DNA of 64,000 nucleotides from Hippophae tibetana. Taxonomy: Eukaryota > Streptophyta > Magnoliopsida > Rosales > Elaeagnaceae. Below the pieces are notes generated by a model, which made no database searches, had not been told where the DNA came from, and worked only from the letters and a program-made list of their open reading frames with translations. The stretch is taken from contig CM072806.1 of the NCBI GenBank assembly GCA_037013495.1, positions 21,093,501 through 21,157,500 of the forward strand, given 5' to 3'. How positions within the stretch are numbered: position 1 is the first letter of the stretch; every line of letters starts with the position of its first letter. This document shows, in pieces, positions 21,312 through 34,220 of the stretch. Position numbers and translations under genes: made by a program.

Positions 21312-23575
21312 TTAATTAGGTTGTTGATCGTATACATATATTCCTTCACAATCACTACGAGTCCATGTCGAAGAATCATCATCATCAATTAGATCATCAC
21401 GTACATTAGGCAATTTATTTGAGAAATTACTAATATTGGTTAATGTATCAAGCATAGAGTCATCATCTTCTACAACATCACAATGGTAAAACTCTTTTTG
21501 TGGAGGCGTTAACACAACAGACCATATTGGATCAATTTGATCGCTCACGTAAAATACTTGCTTTGCATGAAGTGCTAACGTGAAAGGATCATCTGTGTGA
21601 CTTATCCTGGATAAATTTACAAGGGTAAATCCAAAATCATCTATTTTATATCCAACATTGATAACATCTTCGACCCAATCGCACAAGAATACTGTCTCAT
21701 GGAAGACCTCATAATCCAATTCCCAAATCTCTTGTATTATACCATAATATGTTCTATCAGAAAGTACAGGATTAGCATCTTTTGAATTGGAAAATTGCAT
21801 AGTTTGTGCAACCATCTTCACCCCACTATTTTGATTTACTCGGACTTTGTCCCTAGCTTGAGTCGTAAACCTCGATCCATTTATTATGAAACTATGAAAT
21901 GATTTGACATCGAATTTTGGGCCATGTGCAAGCCATTGTAAACTTTCTGATATTTTATGATTGGGTTTCTTGAGTTCATCTCGAATCTATGTATACAAAA
22001 ACACGAAATGTGTTTAGAGCAAAGTTTTAAAACATTGAATATATATAGGAAGATACATGCATGATTTTTTGTTTGTGACACTTACGTGGTTGCGAAACCA
22101 ATTAATAAGCTCTCGCTTATGTTCATCATACAACCATTTTTCTCCTCTCTTTTTTTATAACGAGGATCGATCTTCAATAAGTTTAAATGCATCCTGTAAC
22201 GTTATTAAATATATATTAAGTTATATATCATCATTAATAGTTAAATAAAAGATGAAACAATGAACATCACTTACTCTATGTACGGTTGTGCCTCGTTATT
22301 ATTTACCAAAATGATTCGGTGTGCTTTTTCCCATCGAGTGCGATCAATAAATAATTTCTTACTTCCACCAAGCATAGGGTTACCTACTTGGATCATGTGA
22401 CGTTCTAAGAATAACTTGTGCGTAGGATTCCCAATTTCAGTGCAACCACTAAAGTATTCAGAACAAAACTCAATGGCCTCTTCAGCAATGTAGCATTCCA
22501 CCATGCATCCTTCAGGTCTATATCTATTATTTACATATCCTTTAAGGACTTGCATATATCTCTCAAAAGGATACATCCACCTTAAGTAAGTAGGACCACA
22601 TAATTGAACCTCTCGAACTAAATGAACACATAAGTGAATCATTATATCGAAGAAAGAAGGAGGAAAATATTTTTCAATTAGACACAAAGTTTCTACAATT
22701 TCTTTCTGTAAAGAATTTAACTCGCCAATTGATATAGATTTCTTGCATATTGTATTGAAGAATGAACAAAGCCGAATTATTGATATTCGAACATGTTTTG
22801 GAAGAATTGATCTAATAGCAACTGGTAATAACTGTTGCATTAAGATATGATAGTCATGTGATTTCAATCCATACAGTCTCTTATCGGTGATAGACACAAA
22901 ATTTCTTAAGTTGGATGAGTAACCATCAGGAACTTTCACACCTTCCAAACATTTACAAAACACATCCTTCTCTTTTGTTGACATTGTATATGATGCTGGT
23001 GGCAAGTATGTTCGATTCTTATCATTTTCCACCCTTGGTTCCAATTCAGGTCGTATGCCTAGTTTCTTTAAATCCAATCTTGCTTTAATGCCATCCTTTG
23101 TTTTTCCAGGTATATTAAGTAAAGTGTCAATCAAGCTTTCACATACATTCTTCTCAATGTGCATGACATCTAAGATGTGACGAATGTGTAGGTCTTTCCA
23201 ATAAGGAAATTCCCAAAATATTGATTTTTTTTCCAACAACCATTCGGTTCAAAATCTTTTTCATTTTCACCAATTTCATTAGTTGACCTCCTTCGTTTCC
23301 CAGACTTGGTGAGTTTTTTTTTCATCTTTCCATATCGTTTGAATGTCATCCCATTCAATTGCCTTAATATCTCAATACCCCGCAAAGATGAGAGTTCCGA
23401 TGGCAAAAATCTTTTGGTATCTAAACTTGTGTCCAGATGGCAAAAATCTCCTATATAAAAAAAAAGAGTTTTGGCGTCCCTTTTGTTGTTGTCGATGACT
23501 TGCTCCTACTTTTTTCTTTAAACTTATGTCTATAAAAATGAGAGTTCCGACACTTACCCCTTTAATCTTCATCAT
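21312..23575 (-). pseudogene. CACTA TNP2-type transposase, 5'-truncated and frameshifted
   Basis: The minus strand runs FLPSGHKFRYQK (about 23440), then RFLPSELSSLRG and EILRQLNGMTFKRYGK (23300-23400). The main frame follows at 22271-23239: FPYWKDLHIRHILDVMHIEKN, LLNIPGKTKDGIKARLDL, LKSHDYHILMQQLLPVAIRS, and a DUF4218 region with YLRWMYPFERYMQVLKGYV and RPEGCMVECYIAEEA. A further frame (21312-21821) carries the C-terminal DUF4216-like part with DRTYYGIIQEIWELDY and LALHAKQVFYVSD, ending at a stop. These are the signature parts of En/Spm TNP2 proteins, in order. A frameshift at a T-run near 23225, a duplicated FLPS segment and the missing N-terminal roughly 300 residues make it inactive. The second CACTA gene lies just downstream (next start 21178). 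Confidence 0.85.
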
Positions 23576-23580
23576 CTATT

Positions 23581-25250
23581 TGCTCGAATTTGTTTTTAGT
23601 TTAATCATACGTTATAATCCAAGAAGTTTTATTTTTAATACTTATCATATATATATATATATTTGTTATAAAATAAATAAACATATATTTTTAATGTTTT
23701 AAGAAAATAAATATTTATTTTTTTATTAAAAAAATTAAAAATAAAACCAATTAAATAATTGAATAATTGAAGGTTTTTTTAATACTTATATTGGCCAAAT
23801 ATATATTATAAGGCACTATTTTATTAAAAGAAATGCGCAACATGGTATTTTCAAAATTGTGTATAATGGCAATGCATTTTTTTTTTATGGAATACTCTAC
23901 CTTTACTAATAGATTTTAGGGTATGATCATATACTACCTAAGTAATTTTTATTTTGATTATCTTATCAAGTAGTCAAAAAGTAAGGATTTTACTTCAAGT
24001 CTTACAAATATTAGTTTATCCATTAAAATAACCCACATATTTGTCTTATCATATATTTCTTAATTTATGTAAAAATTATGTAATTTATGTCTTCAATTTT
24101 AAGTTCCATAAATAATATATTTCTTACAAATACTGTTTTTAGAAATGCACATAAATAATATCTTAAAAAATGCAAAAGATATTGACTCAGTTATCACCCA
24201 AAAGACATTAATTTAATTATATGTTTACTATCACCCATACCAGTCATATCTTCCACTATGGCAAAAATGGATTTTTCCAGTGAGGAAACCAACATACTTA
24301 TCTTGTCAATGATACATCTATAATTCATGCAATTCATTTTTATTATTGTTTAAATCTCAAGATTTTAATTTTGTAACGAAGGCATATAAATAAATAAAAA
24401 TATCATTAAAAAATTAAATTAAATTTTACATGTGTATAAAAAATTAAAATTTTCAATATAAAACTAAATACAGAAATATTAATTTACTCTTATAATAAAT
24501 ACATATATTCTTTGATTAAGTATTGAGTTGTTGAGTTCAAGAATGTATTTCATTATTTGTAATTTAATAGTATTATAAAATACTAATTTTTAATTTTATG
24601 TCAAATTTTTTTAAAATATAAAAATAAGAAAAATAAACATACATATCATTTAATTTAATACCTAATTTTCAATCAAAAATTTATTTTCTCATTTTTGAAA
24701 TATTATAATTTTGATCAATATTTTATTTACATATAGAATATTGGTTTAATTTTGTTGGCATTATTTTATATTTTATTTCTTTTGAACAATCAAACACACT
24801 AATATATATATACACCCTTTTTATATATAACTAAAAAAAGTTGTAATATAAAATAAGTTACAAAGTTATTTCAAAATTTATAGTTGTATTTATTATATTA
24901 TTTGCATTAAACAGTTATTTTAAAATATAAATTAATTTTAAATACGAAATCCATGCATCACTCATGTCCCTCCATAGCTAGTATTTCAAACTTTGAGGTA
25001 TTATAACTAAACAGTGATTAACGTGTACTTAAACATCCACGAAGAACCATAGAAGTGTGCTGAATGGTTATAATTAAGTTCCCCTAGAGGAGTATCAACT
25101 AACTTGTTTTTGGAAAATATTATGTATCATGATTTTTATAGTAGTATTTCATGTCAATATTTTATGATGACATTTTATCGAATTATTTAATTAATTTTTA
25201 TTTTTATTTTTTCTTCTAATTTTAATAGTTTAGATATGAGCAGTGGTGTT
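23581..25250. other. AT-rich intergenic DNA
   Basis: No coding exon is recognised on either strand. The only structure noted is the small palindrome at about 24255-24282 that might mark a lost CACTA end. Confidence 0.5.
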
Positions 25251-25790
25251 CAACATAACTCTAAAGTTATGCTACCTAATATTACTCAATTTATTTATTA
25301 CTTTTTAAGTTAATTTCATATTTAGGTTAGTTGATAAACAAAATCCTATTTTAGAATGAGTTAAAATTTGTATAAGAAAAGGAAATTTTTTTTATTATCA
25401 CAACTTAACTAAATGTATACATCAATGCATATGTTATAACATAATTTTTTTTACGTTAATACGTATTGTCATAATTACTTTTTTAATTTAACATATAATT
25501 TTATAATACACATTATTAGTATAAAACATAATTCTAAAGTCATAACTCCTTCAATTATTAACTTTTTTTTAAAGTTTAATCTATATTTAAGGTTAGTTGA
25601 TAAAACAAAATCCTATTTAAAATTGAGTTAAAATTCGTGCATACTATTAAGAAAAGAAAAGTATTTTTATTATAATTTTATTAGATGTATGTATCAATGC
25701 ACATATTATAACATAATTATTTTTTATTAATAAGGTATCTCAAATTTATATCAATATCTCATCTTTTTAATTTAATATTTAATATAACAC
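25251..25790 (+). repeat. Diverged tandem duplication, about 272-nt unit
   Basis: The unit starting near 25251 (ACATAACTCTAAAGTTATG) recurs near 25523 (ACATAATTCTAAAGTCATAA). The shared landmarks are GGTTAGTTGATAAA, ACAAAATCCTATTT, GAGTTAAAATT and TATCAATGCA, all in the same order. The copies differ by many substitutions and small indels, so the event is old. The unit carries no coding signal. Confidence 0.75.
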
Positions 25791-27489
25791 GACGTTTCGG
25801 TTAAAACATACAACCTATTACTGTTTGGAGAAAACCCTTTAACATCATTTTTTAAGTAATCATGTTAAAAGCTTTTTAAAATGGGTTCATTTTCTCCTAA
25901 TAGGTGATGTCATTAGTCGAGATTTTAAAAGTTTATAGGATAGAGCTGATGTTAAAACTTATTCTTTAACGTACATTTGCTATTGCAACTCATACATTCA
26001 CGCGCGGTATATTTATTGTACCATATAGAATATATTCAATATCTTTAGGGATAAATAAGGTATCACAATTGTTTATTTTTGATCTATCTAAATTTAATTC
26101 GATCAAATTTAAACGTATTTAAAGATTTTTCAGATAGAATAAGATTATATTGATATTAAAATTTATTTATAAACTATTATCATATATAAAATATGACATA
26201 CATAAATTTAAATTTTAAATCGATATTTTTGTAACAAGTATTATTATTTATAGTCACGACTAAAAAAATTAAAAAAAATAAGAAATATGTCTGTATAATT
26301 ATTAAATTATTATATATTTATATTTATTTTTTAAGTTGTAATAATAATATAATATAATTATGGTATATATAATATTTAAATATAACATGTTATAAAATAA
26401 AATATTTATTTATTTATAATTTAATAGTAATTTGATAAAGATCGAATACATGGATTATAAAATCGGTTAATCCGAATTAGAATGATGGGATTAGATTTCT
26501 TAATTTAAACAAATTAATCGAATTTTTACTCACCCATAGCATAATTGTATTGGAATATATTGTGTTGTATTGTATTATAATTACTTTTTATAGTGTTTGA
26601 TAATAATTTATATAATATAGTTGGATAAAATTAATTATAAATATTTTCATAAAATATTTATATTTAAAATAATTTTTATTATAAAATTTAATTAAATCAA
26701 TATTTAATTTATATTTATAATATTTTAAAAATAAAAAAAATATTATTTTTAGTTTGATATGAAATAAAAAATCAAAATACATAATTTTATAATTAAAAAT
26801 TTAAATAGATTAAATTAACTATCCATTATGGCTTATATCCATACCTCCTAGTGGTATAATTTTTTTATATAATTATAAAATTTATATACTATATAATACA
26901 ATATAATTTCACAATCAAATGCATGATTATATAAAATTATACGATTATTATCTTTAATATTGTGTAACGAATACAATTATTTGTTTGCATAAGTTTAGTC
27001 ATGGATGATTTTACAAATAGTTAACCTTTTATATTAGATACAAATATCATTGTGATCATTATGCTGATATTTTTTTATGAATCATCACCCCCACATCGTA
27101 ACCTTTACTTACCACTAGCGATGCACTAGTTAATTTGAAGGATGCTAATTGAATAACCTTAGAAGTTACATGTTATCTAGCAAACCGAGAAAAGATTAAA
27201 ATAAAATAAAAGGTTTTAGTAAATATTGGAAAAGGAGAGAAAGGGAAATGCGAAGAAAAAGAGAAAGAAATACAAGGGAAAATTTTGAGACCCACAAAAC
27301 ACAAATCGGACATAATATACAGCATGAAAAGATATATTGAGCCCATTCCCCAAAAAGATATCTTGAGCCCATTCCTTCTTCTATATTTAATCAAGCTAGT
27401 TTGATATACTAAACCTAAGAGTTTCTTTGATGCCATGAGTTCCCCTTATGCATCTAATTGTTTGGATGTTATAACTTGATTCTTTAAAT
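25791..27489. other. AT-rich intergenic DNA
   Basis: The stretch 26150-26950 is extremely AT-rich and of near simple-sequence character. No gene is seen. Apparent minus-strand frames around 27173-27631 lie antisense to the start of the Copia relic or in low-complexity sequence and are not credible. Confidence 0.5.
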
Positions 27490-28490
27490 AAGAATAGAAC
27501 TTGGGTTTTAGTATAAAAAAATATAAGGAATCTAAAGTACTTGAATCTAAATGGATATTTACAAGAAAATAAGTCATTGATGATATTGAACCTACTATTA
27601 AAGCAATGTTAATAGCAAAGATTTTGAACAAAAGAAGTGACTTAATTTTAATGAAATTTTCTTAAGTGTTGTTAAGTTCACTTCTATAAGAAATTTGTTA
27701 ACCATAGTTGCTCAATGTGATTTATTGCTTGAACACATTGGATATTAAAATTACACTCTTACATGGTGACTTGGATGAGAAATTTTTTATAAGCAACTTG
27801 AAAGATATGTCAAAAAGAGGAATGAAAACCTCATGTGTTTGCTTAAAAAATCTTTATATGATTTGAAATAAGGACTTAGATAATGATATAAAAGATTTGA
27901 TATTTTTATGATTAAATTTAGATTTGAAAGATGTGATTTGATAATTGTATTTATTTTAAGTTGAAAAATATTTCAAATCTTGTTTATTTATTTTTATATA
28001 TTAATGATATGCTTATTACTTGTAAACATAAAGTTAAAATTGATCACTTAAAGACTAAGTTTAGCAATAAGTTTGAAATAAATGACTTTGGTTTTACTAA
28101 AAGGTATAGAATTAATAGTGCTAGGAACGTTGTTTCTCTCTCTGTTTTTTTTTTTTTTTTGTCTCAACAATCGTATTTTGAAAGGTGCGCTTTTAGTTTC
28201 TCATTTTAAGCCGTCATGTAATGCTTGTTCAACTCCAGAATTTAAAAGAAAATATGAGTAGAGTCCCATTTTATAGTACTATAGGATCGTTGATACATCA
28301 TATATCTTATGATGTGAGTGTAATAAGTAGGTAAATAACTAAGCTTGATAAGGCTTAATGTTAGCAGTCAAATGTATCCTTATATAAGAGATTACTTGAT
28401 TCTGGTTTGTTGTTTAAATCCAATCCTTTTAATGTCTCTATTGGCATGGCTTTAATTAATGACTCTGATTTTACCTAATCTACCATACTA
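27490..28490 (+). mobile_element. Copia reverse-transcriptase relic
   Basis: Reading all three frames on the plus strand, conserved Copia RT blocks appear in order: TWVLV, LESKWIF and IEPTIKAMLIAK (27500-27625); FNEIF, SVVKFTSIRNLLTIVAQ (27645-27720); DIKITLLHGDLDE (27745-27785); LKKSLYDLK-like text (27840-27870); and YLFLYINDMLITCKHKVKI (27980-28040, with the catalytic YVDD changed to YIND). SQQSYFERC (28160-28190) aligns with the block following the palm domain. Numerous stops and frameshifts occur and no LTRs are recognisable. It is distinct from the Copia element starting at 28842, which lies on the other strand. Confidence 0.75.
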
Positions 28491-28820
28491 GTACAATATT
28501 AAACCAACTGTAATTAAAGACATTAAGCCAAAAAAAACTTCCGTATTCCGTATTTAATATCTTATGACTGAGACACGTACGTGCTTAAAGGCTCAAGCTT
28601 TTCAAGAAGGATAAGATTAGAGGATGGAAATTGTAGTGAATAACGTGGCTAATGGATTTCATGCAAACACCTTTGTCATATGAAGGAAAGAAAAAAAAAC
28701 ATTAATTCATAATAGTTGCTGCAAGAATAGCAAGGAAGACTCAAATTCCAATTGGAATTAATACAATTTATGTAAAATAAATTTCCAGTACCTAAAAAAG
28801 TGAGATTGGCCCGTTAATCA

Positions 28821-28843
28821 ACCAATATATATATATATATATA
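28821..28843. repeat. (AT)n microsatellite
   Basis: An AT dinucleotide run directly precedes the left LTR of the Copia element. The matching ATATATAT after the right LTR means a 5-bp ATATA target duplication is plausible but cannot be proved in this context. Confidence 0.75.
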
Positions 28844-29641
28844 TTATAAATTAGTAATTATAGAATCAAATATTGGATCCAATTTTGATTCCACAAATAT
28901 ATAATAATGGATAACAAAAAAATAATAACTAGTAAAAAAATAAATAACATACAATGATTTAAGTGGTTTAATTTTTCAATTTGAAAAGTCTAATACACTT
29001 ACGATGGCACGTCGAAGAAAATATACTAAAAACTAAATATAGATACAAACACCAATTTTCAGAGAGCTTCACAAAATTATACCAAAATCCAAAATCAACT
29101 AACAAAATAACTCCCTCTAATTTACTAGTAATATATAACAAGATAAATTAACAAACTTGTTATTAAATCAAATATTATTATATAGAAAAATCAACAGCTT
29201 ACTGAATATTTTAGCCTTATCTAAACTGCTATAAGTAGCAACTCTGCTGCTGAATAACGGTGGAAAAATAAAGCTAGTAAACGGAAGCAGACTAAACAGA
29301 TGAAGGAGACGAAAAAATAAAACTGTGCGTAGCTACTTTTCTGCTATGATCTACTCTGGCCGGAAATTTCTACGCATGAGGCTGTTGCTGGTGGAGGGAG
29401 AATATGCAAGGAGATGGAGAGAAATTGAAGCTATAATGGATGATCTCACTGCTTTCTTTTCTGGATTTTTTTTCTTTGTTATGCAGCTTCTTCACGTAAC
29501 TTCTGGATTCTGTTTTTAATTCTCTCTTGCGGCTACTGGTATTCACGCAGTGTAGCAGGAAAGAAACTTAGTTAATATATATATAAAGGGAAAAGGGAAA
29601 AGGGAAAGGGTTTTAATGAACATTGGGCCAAATAAATAACA
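28842..29641 (-). repeat. 3' LTR of the Copia element (800 nt)
   Basis: Homologous to 33742-34220 but carries an extra block of about 310 nt (about 29299-29610) that the other LTR lacks. The first two bases are TA where the partner has TG. An open frame inside the extra block (29325-29519) is not a recognisable protein. Confidence 0.85.
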
Positions 29642-29664
29642 AATCTCCACCTTGGCTCAAAATA
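29642..29664 (-). other. Polypurine tract of the Copia element
   Basis: Read on the minus strand this is GAGCCAAGGTGGAGATT immediately before the LTR start TGTTATTT. This is the usual Copia plus-strand priming site. Confidence 0.8.
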
Positions 29665-29739
29665 GAAAACAAATTCTTCAAATGAAATTCCTCGGATTAC
29701 TAAATAACTATCGTCCAAAGCCCCGAAGGGTGATCATCT

Positions 29740-32700
29740 ATTGCAAACATCAATCAAGTCCAAACAATGCTTAAACTTGTTAAATGGAACTGGTTTGGTT
29801 AACATATAAGATGGATTCTCTATAGTGACTATCTTATTGACAACAATAGCATCTTAATGGATAATGTCACGAACGAAGTGATATCTGACATCAATATGTT
29901 TAGTTCTTTCATGATACATAGTATTCTTAGTCAAATATATTGCACTCTAACTATCACAAAATACAATAGAAGTATCCTACTGTAAACCCAAATCACAAAC
30001 CAAACCTCTAAACCAAATGGCTTCTTTCACTGCTTCTGCTACTGTCATATATTCTACCTCTGTCATAGACAAAGCAACTGTAGACTATAAGATAGCCTTC
30101 CAACTAATGACACAATCAGAAAGAGTGAAGACATAACCTATCAAAGATCTTCTTCTATCTAAATCACCAGTATAATCGGAGTCCATATAACCAATAACAC
30201 TACAACCAGTATTAGAACTTCCATTATATACCAAACCAAAATTAGATGTAACTCTCAAATATCGAAGTATCCATTTCACTGCTTTCCAATGACCCTTGCC
30301 TGGATTACCCATATATCTACTGACAACACTAACTACATGTGAAATGTCTGGACGAGTACAAACCATAACATACATCAAACTACCAACGACATTAGCATAT
30401 GGAACCTGAGACATGTAATGCTCTTCTTCTTCTGACTGTGGTGAAAAATTCAAAGAAAGCCTGAAATGCGTAGCTAATGGTGTACTCATAGGTTTAGAAT
30501 CTTTCATACCAAAACGTTCAAGAACTTTTTCAATATAAATTTTCTGAGTCAAATAAAGCTTGCCCGCTTGTCTATCCCGATAAATTTCCATGCCCAAAAT
30601 TTTCTTCGCTGCACCCAAATCTTTCATCTCAAATTCACCACTAAGTTGAGACTTTAATTTCTGAATCTCAGACTTAATTTTAGAAGCAATAAGCATGTCA
30701 TCAACATAAAGAAACAAATAAATGGATGAACCATCATGAATTTTTTTTATGATAAACACAACTATTATAATCACTCCTAGAGTAACCATGATCAATCATA
30801 AAAGAGTCAAACCACTTATACCACTGCCTAGGAGATTGCTCCAGCCCATATAAATACTTTTTCAATAAACAAACATGATCTTCCTTACCCAGAACAACAA
30901 ACCCCTTTGGTTGATGCATATATATTTGTTCCTCAAGCTCACCATATAAGAATGCTGTCTTGACATCAAGTTCTTCTAATTCCATGTCAAATAATGCAAC
31001 CATAGCAAGCAACACATGAATAGAGTTATGTTTCACAACTAGTGAAAATACTTCATTGAAGTCAATACCCTTCTTCTAACAATAGCCCTTTGCAACAACA
31101 CATGCCTTGAACCTAGTTGCTTCAACCTCAGGTATACCTCCCTTTTTCTTGAAGACCCAATTGTTTCCAATAATCTTCTGGCCCTTAGGCGGTTTCACCA
31201 ATTCCCAAGTATGATTCTTATGAAGTGATTCAATCTCTTCATTAATAGCAACCAGCCACTGAACAAACTCATCACAAGTGATAGTTTCATGATAACTAGA
31301 AGGTTCATGCACCTCAATAGACTCTTCTATAGATAATGCAAAAGAAACTAAGTCTGCATCTGCGTACCTATGAAGGCGTGGAATCTCTCATATTCCTTTA
31401 CCCTTAGCGATACTATATGGTTGCTCATGTTGCTATTTTGCTACATTATGAGCAGAATTATCTATCTCATCCACATATGACTGATCTGAAGTGCCCTCTT
31501 GCACTTGACTAGGAGCTCCACTCTCAACCTCCACCTGCTCACTAACACCGTGGTCTTTATCTGCAACAATAGATTCTTTTTTCTTTTACAACATGGAAAA
31601 CTCATCAAACTTAACATCTTTGCTAATCAAAAATTTAGATGACTTAGGTTCAACACACCATAATCTATAACCCTTCACCCCAAAAGGATACCCCAAAAAT
31701 ATGCATTTCAATGCCCTAGGCTCAAGTTTACCATCATTAACATGAGCATAAGCATGACAACCAAAAACTTTCAAATCAAAATAATTAGCAGGAGTACCAA
31801 AGAATACCTCAAACAAAGTCTTCAACTCAATTGCAATTGATGGAGACCGATTCACCAAATAGTAGGCATGGTTACAAGCTTTAGCCCAAAAAGATTTATC
31901 CAAGTCAGCTTGAAAGAACATACAACGAGCTCTTTCTAAGAGAGTCATATTCATACATTCTGCTACTTTATTTTAGTTCTCAAATGCTTGATTTTCTTAC
32001 CTGTTTGATTTTCTATACAAGCCTTGAATTTTACAAATTTTGAGAACACGTCATTCTTGTTCTTCAAAAAATACACCCAAACATGACGGGAGAAGTCATC
32101 AATAAAAGTCAACATATGTCGGACACCACCCTTAGACATAACACGAGAAGGACCCCAAAGATCTAAATGAATATAATCAATATTACCTTTCATTTATGGA
32201 TGGTTATACTAAACTTGACCCTACGATGCTTTCCATAGACACAATGCTCACAAAAATCAAGCTTCCCAGTTTTCTGACCACAAAGCAAATCTCGTTTGCT
32301 CAAAATAGACATCTCTGCCTCACTCATATGCCCAAGTCACATATGCCATAATCGAGTAGTGTTTGAATCTTGATATGATGAGAATGAAACTAAAACACTA
32401 CCAATAATAGTGCTATCTTGAAGCATATAGAGACCACACGACAATTTCCCTTTAATAACAACGAGAGCACACTTACTAACTTTTAAAACCCCACCTTTAG
32501 CTACATACTTATAGCCTTGTGAATCAAGAGTACCCAAAGATATCAAATTCTTTTTCAAATCTGAAACAAGGCGAACATCTTTCAAAGTTCTAACAATACC
32601 ATCGTACATCTTAATTCAGACAGTACCAATACCAACAACCTTACAGGACATATTATTTCCCATCAAGATAACACCCTCATCAATAGACTGATAAGAAGCA

Positions 32701-33596
32701 AACCAATCTCTACTGGGGCACATATGGTAAGTGCAACCCGAATCAAGAATCCAAACATCTCTAGGAGAACCAATAGAAAATTTTCACCATCAGAACCAGA
32801 ACTATCTGCAACACCAACAACATCATTAGTACTAGAAGACGTTGTGGTAGATTTTCCTTTACCTTTGGGTTTCAGACAATTTACTTTCCAGTGCCCTTCT
32901 TGATGGCAATAGTTGCATTTATCTTTTCTTTTTCTAGATTTGGATCTAGACTTACCTATATTATTATTTGTGCTTTTTTTCTTGATTTCTACCTCTAATA
33001 AATAAACCACTACTATTATCATTGTTGCTTATAGACACCTTTTTCTTCAACTCTCTGGAATTCAAAGCTGCTTTGACATCTTCCAAAGAAATAGTGTCTC
33101 ACCTATATAGCATGGTATCAACAAAATGTTCAAATGAATGAGGTTAAGAACATAATAGAACTAAGGCCTGATCCTCATCATCAATCTTAACCCACCATTT
33201 TTTAGATCACGAATAATTTTAGTAAATTCATCAAGGTGATTGTGCAAAGGTGTACCTTGTGACATTCTGAATGTATACAAATGCTGCTTCAAATATAACC
33301 GATTGGTCAAAGAATTGGTCATATATAAATTCTCCAATTTAAGCCATAACTCAACAGGAGATTCCTCATCACCAACCTCATGTAATACCTCCTCAGACAA
33401 GGATAACTGAATTGAATTGAGAGCATTTTTCATCAATGCATATTTTTCTTCATCGGTTAATTTTTCTGGCAATTTATCCTTGTCTTCAAGTGTCTTAACG
33501 AGCTCTTTTTAACTAATACGTCTAGCATCTTCATACGCCAAAGACTAAAATCATTTCTACCATTGAATTTCTCAATTTCATATTTTGTCGTCATGA
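29740..33596 (-). pseudogene. Copia gag-pol polyprotein, multiply broken
   Basis: Gag starts at MTTKYEIEKFNGRND (33596 leftwards) and continues through LNSIQLSLSEEVLHEV (UBN2-type capsid, 33161-33472) to a CCHC zinc knuckle CNYCHQEGHWKVNC (about 32890). The protease motif LDSGCTYHMCPS is present but frameshifted (about 32740). The GAG-pre-integrase region spans 32337-32609. The integrase has IHLDLWGPS and FIDDFSRHVWVYFLK (31963-32193) and its C-terminal half lies at 31586-31954. RT runs from 31312 to 30540 with VKTAFLYGELEEQIYM and the catalytic LYVDDMLIAS. RNase H follows to about 29740 with TEVEYMTVAEA and TKHIDVRYHF. Stops and frameshifts split it into at least eight frames. Confidence 0.9.
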
Positions 33597-33727
33597 CAGA
33601 AAACTCAATATTAAATAAATAGAAGCACAACCCAAAAAATATTAAACCAATCAGATAACCAGAAGCTCAAAATAAATCCAAAAGAACAAACTTGATCAGT
33701 TCCAATAAATAGCAGAATAACACAATG

Positions 33728-33741
33728 CTTTGATACCAATT
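33728..33741 (-). other. Primer binding site (tRNA-iMet type)
   Basis: On the minus strand, directly after the 5' LTR end TTTATAACA, the sequence reads AATTGGTATCAAAGC. TGGTATCA is the classical complement of the 3' end of initiator tRNA-Met used by most plant Copia elements. Confidence 0.9.
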
Positions 33742-34220
33742 TGTTATAAATTAGCACTTATAGAAGTGAAGATCGGGTCCAATTTTGGTTGCACAAATAT
33801 ATAATAATGGGTAATAGCAAAATAATAACCAGTAAGAAAATAAATGGCACACGATGATTTAAGTGGTTCAAATTTTCAATGTGAAAATTCTACTCCACTG
33901 ACGATGACACATCGAGAAAAATTCACTAAAAATCAAATGGAGATACAAATACTAATTTTCAGAAAGCTTCACAAAATTATACCAAAATCCAAAAATAAAC
34001 CCACAAAATAACTCCTCCTAATTTACTGGTAATATATAATAATATAAATTAACAAACTTACTATTAAATCAAATATTATCATACAGAAAAATCAATACTG
34101 AATATGAATATTTTAGCCTCCTCTAAATTTCCATAAGTAGTAACTCCGTTGGCCGGAAAACGGAAGCATACTAATTAATGAGCATTGGGCATGTACTATT
34201 TTTGAGCCAAATAAATAACA
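33742..34220 (-). repeat. 5' LTR of the Copia element (479 nt)
   Basis: Starts TGTTATAAATTAGCAC and ends GAGCCAAATAAATAACA on the plus strand. It aligns with the left LTR throughout except for the missing block of about 310 nt. It adjoins the primer binding site, which fixes the element's orientation as minus. Confidence 0.9.

Larger units (their letters stand above)
16834..23580 (-). mobile_element. CACTA (En/Spm-like) DNA transposon, right end eroded
   Basis: The left end has CTACTACAAAAAATGG, close to a CACTA terminal repeat, followed at once by a subterminal array of inverted AAAGTCGGTT/AACCGACTTT motifs. Two transposon genes follow on the minus strand: a TNP2-type transposase and a second gene with an Ulp1-like protease end. 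The transposase lacks its N-terminal third at the right, so the right terminus was lost or is unrecognisable. A short palindrome near 24255-24282 (CACTATGGCAAAAATGG... TCCAGTG) might be a remnant of it. The exact left base and the 3-bp target duplication are uncertain. Confidence 0.75.
28842..34220 (-). mobile_element. Complete but inactive Copia LTR retrotransposon
   Basis: The element has two related LTRs (28842-29641 and 33742-34220), a tRNA-iMet-type primer binding site beside the right LTR, a polypurine tract beside the left LTR, and gag-pol on the minus strand in the Copia order gag, protease, integrase, RT, RNase H. The total length (about 5.4 kb) is normal for Copia. Both LTRs share TTATAAATTAG at one end and CCAAATAAATAACA at the other. 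The gene is broken by many stops and one deletion in the integrase. Confidence 0.92.

Noticed and set aside
26588..26782. 64-codon minus-strand frame
   Set aside because: Pure low-complexity Phe/Tyr/Lys/Ile text from A/T-only DNA.
29325..29519. 64-codon frame inside the Copia left LTR
   Set aside because: Lies in the extra LTR block, is absent from the partner LTR and matches nothing recognisable.
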